Source: Paenibacillus sp. BSR1-1
Lineage (GTDB): Bacteria > Bacillota > Bacilli > Bacillales > Cytobacillaceae
Direction of reading: 5' to 3'
DNA length: 64,000 nt
Assembly (NCBI RefSeq): GCF_030403775.1
Contig: NZ_JAQMWQ010000012.1
Span: forward strand, 62,001-126,000
Position numbers and translations under genes: made by a program. Shown here in pieces: positions 61,961-64,000 of the stretch. The notes under the pieces were generated by a model. The model was not told the DNA's origin, did no database searches, and saw nothing but the letters and a program-made list of their open reading frames with translations. Within the stretch, counting starts at the first letter, position 1. The number at the start of each line of letters is the position of its first letter.

Positions 61961-61991
61961 ACTATATATTTTTCAGAAATGTGAAATAAAT

Positions 61992-62681
61992 TTAGCACCC
62001 GACTATTCTAATAGGATCAATCCATACCCACTTATCTGCAAAGCGGACAAGTTTCCAAGAACATTCAGCCTGAACACCTTTTTCTGCAGCTTTTTTAATA
62101 GTTTCATCAGACATTTTAAGTGTTACTTCATATACATCAAATATGACCTTATCTAAATCCTTTGTAAAACGTGATGTTTTTTCATCATACTTTGTTGATT
62201 TTTCATTCAACTTCTGATTAAGCTTATTAATTTTTTCTTCTATCTTTTGAGCGTCTTTATCATTCCCAGACATTAGCTTCCCTGTAACATCATTAATTTC
62301 CTGATTAATCTCTGTTATTTTACTATTAATTTTTGCCTGTTCCTCTTCTAGCCTGGTATTAATTTCTGCTAATTTCTTATTTAATTCTTCTTGTTTTTTT
62401 ACATCGTTCTTTGCAGATTCTAAATCAGATAAGGCCTTTTCTCTTTCACCTTTTAATTTTACGACTTGATCTCCTTCCTCGATTTTGCGAATGTCAAGAA
62501 GGTAATCGGATTGCAATTGATCTGCTTTTCCTACTGCATCTTCTATCTTTTTATCAATTTCCTTGTTCGTCTTTTCAATTAGTTCAATAGCTTTTTGATA
62601 ATCATTTTCGGCGGCAAAAGTCGGAGAACCAATTCCTAAAAATACTGCAGCTGAAAACAAAATCGACAATACTTTTTTCAT
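61992..62681 (-). CDS. Secreted coiled-coil protein under c-di-GMP riboswitch control
   Basis: A 229-residue protein of unknown function. The signal peptide is KVLSILFSAAVFLGIGSPTFAA. Residues 25-180 are highly charged heptad repeats (long coiled coil), and the C-terminal domain has two Cys (EACSW-like AECSWKL and the terminal IVGC) with a Trp-rich segment (FADKWVWIDPIRI). The 5' leader holds a c-di-GMP-I riboswitch and a terminator, so expression responds to c-di-GMP, as for adhesion or matrix proteins. The ribosome site is weak. Confidence 0.78.
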   Translation of the reverse strand: MKKVLSILFSAAVFLGIGSPTFAAENDYQKAIELIEKTNKEIDKKIEDAVGKADQLQSDYLLDIRKIEEGDQVVKLKGEREKALSDLESAKNDVKKQEELNKKLAEINTRLEEEQAKINSKITEINQEINDVTGKLMSGNDKDAQKIEEKINKLNQKLNEKSTKYDEKTSRFTKDLDKVIFDVYEVTLKMSDETIKKAAEKGVQAECSWKLVRFADKWVWIDPIRIVGC

Positions 62682-62719
62682 AATATTGCTTCACACCCCA
62701 TTTTTCTATTTTAGACGAA

Positions 62720-62752
62720 AAAAAGACCCGAAGTACTAAAAGGGCCTTTCAT
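62720..62752 (-). terminator. Riboswitch expression-platform terminator
   Basis: AAAGGCCC and GGGTCTTT (minus strand) form an 8-bp stem with one wobble pair, followed by seven T residues, between the aptamer and the start of the coiled-coil gene. Confidence 0.85.
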
Positions 62753-62757
62753 CATTT

Positions 62758-62836
62758 CGCAACTGGCTGGCGTGGTAGATTCCTACTTTAGCCCCTATAG
62801 CTTTGCGCCCATATCCTTTAAGATAGGTTGCCCTCT
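62758..62836 (-). promoter_or_regulatory. Cyclic-di-GMP-I (GEMM) riboswitch
   Basis: The minus strand reads GGGCAACC, a P1b hairpin with a TTAAA loop, then GGGCGCAAAGCTATAGGGGC, CTAAAG, GGAATCT, CCACG and closing AGCCAGTTGC. GCAAC and GTTGC pair to close P1. All conserved GEMM parts are present and match the plus-strand copy at 24870. Confidence 0.92.
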
Positions 62837-62845
62837 GAGTCTATT

Positions 62846-63074
62846 TTATTATCTATTATTATTATAAAGGGTAGAATTTCCCAAATCTATGTCTATTTTT
62901 GTAATATTTTGTATTTCTCGAAAAATGTTTATAATTTTGTAAAATTTTAGCGAGATTAAGCGGCTGCAGGATTATGATGAGGTAATTAAGCATAAATAAA
63001 AAAATACCGGAATTATGTGTAAATTATATAATCCCCATGATGCTCTGTTTTATTTGCAAAAAATCCCCTTGGTA
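62846..63074. other. AT-rich promoter region upstream of the riboswitch
   Basis: No gene is seen. A TATAAT-like box at about 62860-62866 on the minus strand may start the riboswitch transcript; a matching -35 is not obvious. Confidence 0.4.
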
Positions 63075-63419
63075 TTACTCAATCTTTTTTTCAAAAATAA
63101 ATACAGATACAGCCATATCCTCTTCAATCTTGGCATCCGAAAATAAATGAAGCAGCTTTGAACCCACAATCTCCTCCATTCCTTCAGGTATTTTCTTCTT
63201 ATATATTTCCCGAATCATTTCGGTTCGGGCACTATGTATTACTTTTTTACCCTCTTGAGATTGTGCAATAAATTTTTCTGTCGGAGTTAGAATACCATAC
63301 ATGGTTGTGATCGCCATATTATCCACGAAATTAGTAAAAATTCGCTCGGGTCCCTTTCCAAAAATCTCTTTCCGCATTTTTCGTACTATATCATTAAACG
63401 CTGTTTCCTTTTTCCCCAT
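63075..63419 (-). CDS. DUF2294 protein
   Basis: A 114-residue protein of the DUF2294 family (KGPERIFTNFVDNMAITTMYG, then LTPTEKFIAQSQEGKKVIHS). No catalytic role is known. AGGAGAGAC precedes the ATG. It is monocistronic. Confidence 0.82.
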   Translation of the reverse strand: MGKKETAFNDIVRKMRKEIFGKGPERIFTNFVDNMAITTMYGILTPTEKFIAQSQEGKKVIHSARTEMIREIYKKKIPEGMEEIVGSKLLHLFSDAKIEEDMAVSVFIFEKKIE

Positions 63420-63803
63420 GTCTCTCCTCCTATAACTCGATACTATACAATCTAGTCTACAAAAAATGGGACCAATCCTAAATTTGTCTTGTTTTTCCGC
63501 TTGAGAGGAGTATAATCAATGCTGTTGGACAAAATTTAGACAAAATTTATTGATGGAGCCCTAATAAAACTTTTTGTTAGAACTCTATTTATTATTTCCA
63601 ATGGAATGATTTATTAGTAGGCAATGCTAATTGATTACTCCACCACAAATGTCGTCAGATTGGACGATTTCTTGTGGTGGAGTTTTTTGTTTTAAAAATG
63701 GAAAATGATATTTTTCTCTCTTGCGAGGTTTCTTCAACGCTCGTATTTGTGTCTGAAGAGATTAGGAAAATAAAATATTTGTATTAGGAGGTTTTCTAAA
63801 GGA
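63420..63803 (+). promoter_or_regulatory. Long leader of the TRIC-family gene with internal terminator
   Basis: A promoter (TTGTTT, 16 bp, TATAAT at 63489-63516) is followed by about 280 nt of leader. A strong terminator stands at 63637, between this promoter and the gene. The leader could hold an attenuator or unassigned riboswitch; I recognise no known class. Confidence 0.45.
63637..63689 (+). terminator. Terminator within the TRIC leader
   Basis: ACTCCACCACAA and TTGTGGTGGAGT form a perfect 12-bp stem with an inner GTCGTC/GACGAT helix, followed by TTTTTTG. Confidence 0.9.
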
Positions 63804-64000
63804 ATGTCTTGGATCGTCCTTCATTTTATTGGAATTATTTCATATGCAGCAAGCGGGGCCTTTGTAGCCCTTGAAGTAGAATATTCCTTTGTTGGTGTTT
63901 ACGCATTGGGTTTAACCACAGCCTTTGGTGGAGGGCTCGTACGAAATTTGATTATCGGTGTCCCTGTTACAGAGCTTTGGGACCATTCCATCATTTTAAC
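63804..64000 (+). CDS. UPF0126/TRIC-family membrane protein (5' part)
   Basis: The first 65 codons read MSWIVLHFIGIISYAASGAF, then TTAFGGGLVRNLIIG, matching the UPF0126 (trimeric intracellular cation channel-like) family with its GGGxxR motif. AGGAGG lies 12 bp before the ATG. The gene continues beyond the window. Confidence 0.85.
   Translation, partial: MSWIVLHFIGIISYAASGAFVALEVEYSFVGVYALGLTTAFGGGLVRNLIIGVPVTELWDHSIIL

Overview
The window is a chromosomal segment of a low-GC, endospore-forming Bacillaceae (Bacillus/Neobacillus-like). This rests on a GerA-family spore germination subunit at the left edge, strong AGGAGG ribosome binding sites, kdgRKAT-like and hut gene sets, CcpA (cre)-like sites and Bacillus-type intergenic repeats. 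I see no phage, IS transposase, rRNA, tRNA or CRISPR array. The genus call is inference.

Layout. 1-5.3 kb: partial gerA, then a ydaL/ydaK/ydaM-like exopolysaccharide group (deacetylase, degenerate-GGDEF membrane protein, GT2 synthase). 5.4-15.9 kb: an amino-acid ABC transporter and a histidine-utilisation cluster (hutH, an M20 peptidase, hutI, hutU). A near-consensus sigma-54 promoter reads into hutU, and a divergent sigma-54 activator stands where Bacillus normally uses HutP antitermination. 15.9-24.5 kb: ugd, a DinB/YfiT-like protein, msrAB, two repeat-rich secreted proteins, ohr, a 2-oxoglutarate oxygenase and small membrane proteins. 24.8-31.2 kb: an orphan c-di-GMP-I riboswitch, then a partly decayed larA/larE locus with a KdgT-type permease, glycerate kinase and a divergent CdaR regulator. 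31.6-33.1 kb: SDR plus TetR. 33.3-40.6 kb: a galactitol-type PTS operon (PRD regulator, EIIA, EIIB, EIIC, Rpe-like epimerase, SDR, SIS isomerase) and a HAD phosphatase that shares its upstream element. 40.8-49 kb: a repeat lipoprotein, a metE remnant, guanine deaminase, and a dicarboxylate transporter / two-component system / malic enzyme set. 49-53.4 kb: an aldo-keto reductase flanked by 52-bp tandem arrays, then hxlB-hxlA and a LacI regulator. 53.4-57.2 kb: a KDG/KDPG operon carrying the same LacI-type operators. 57.3-64 kb: an intergenic palindromic element, nupC with an AmiS/UreI channel, quinone reductase/MarR, an HD-GYP protein, a second c-di-GMP-I riboswitch controlling a secreted coiled-coil protein, a DUF2294 protein and a partial TRIC/UPF0126 gene.

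Themes. (1) Carbon and nitrogen scavenging: histidine, sugar acids, hydroxyacids, polyols, C4-dicarboxylates and purines, mostly in regulated operons with readable operators. (2) Cyclic-di-GMP: a degenerate GGDEF protein, an HD-GYP phosphodiesterase and two c-di-GMP-I riboswitches lie in one 64-kb window. (3) Gene decay: fragments of larB, a DUF1537-type kinase and metE. (4) Several unrelated intergenic tandem arrays share the same periods (21 bp or 52 bp). All assignments come from reading sequence and motifs by eye; no database search was run.
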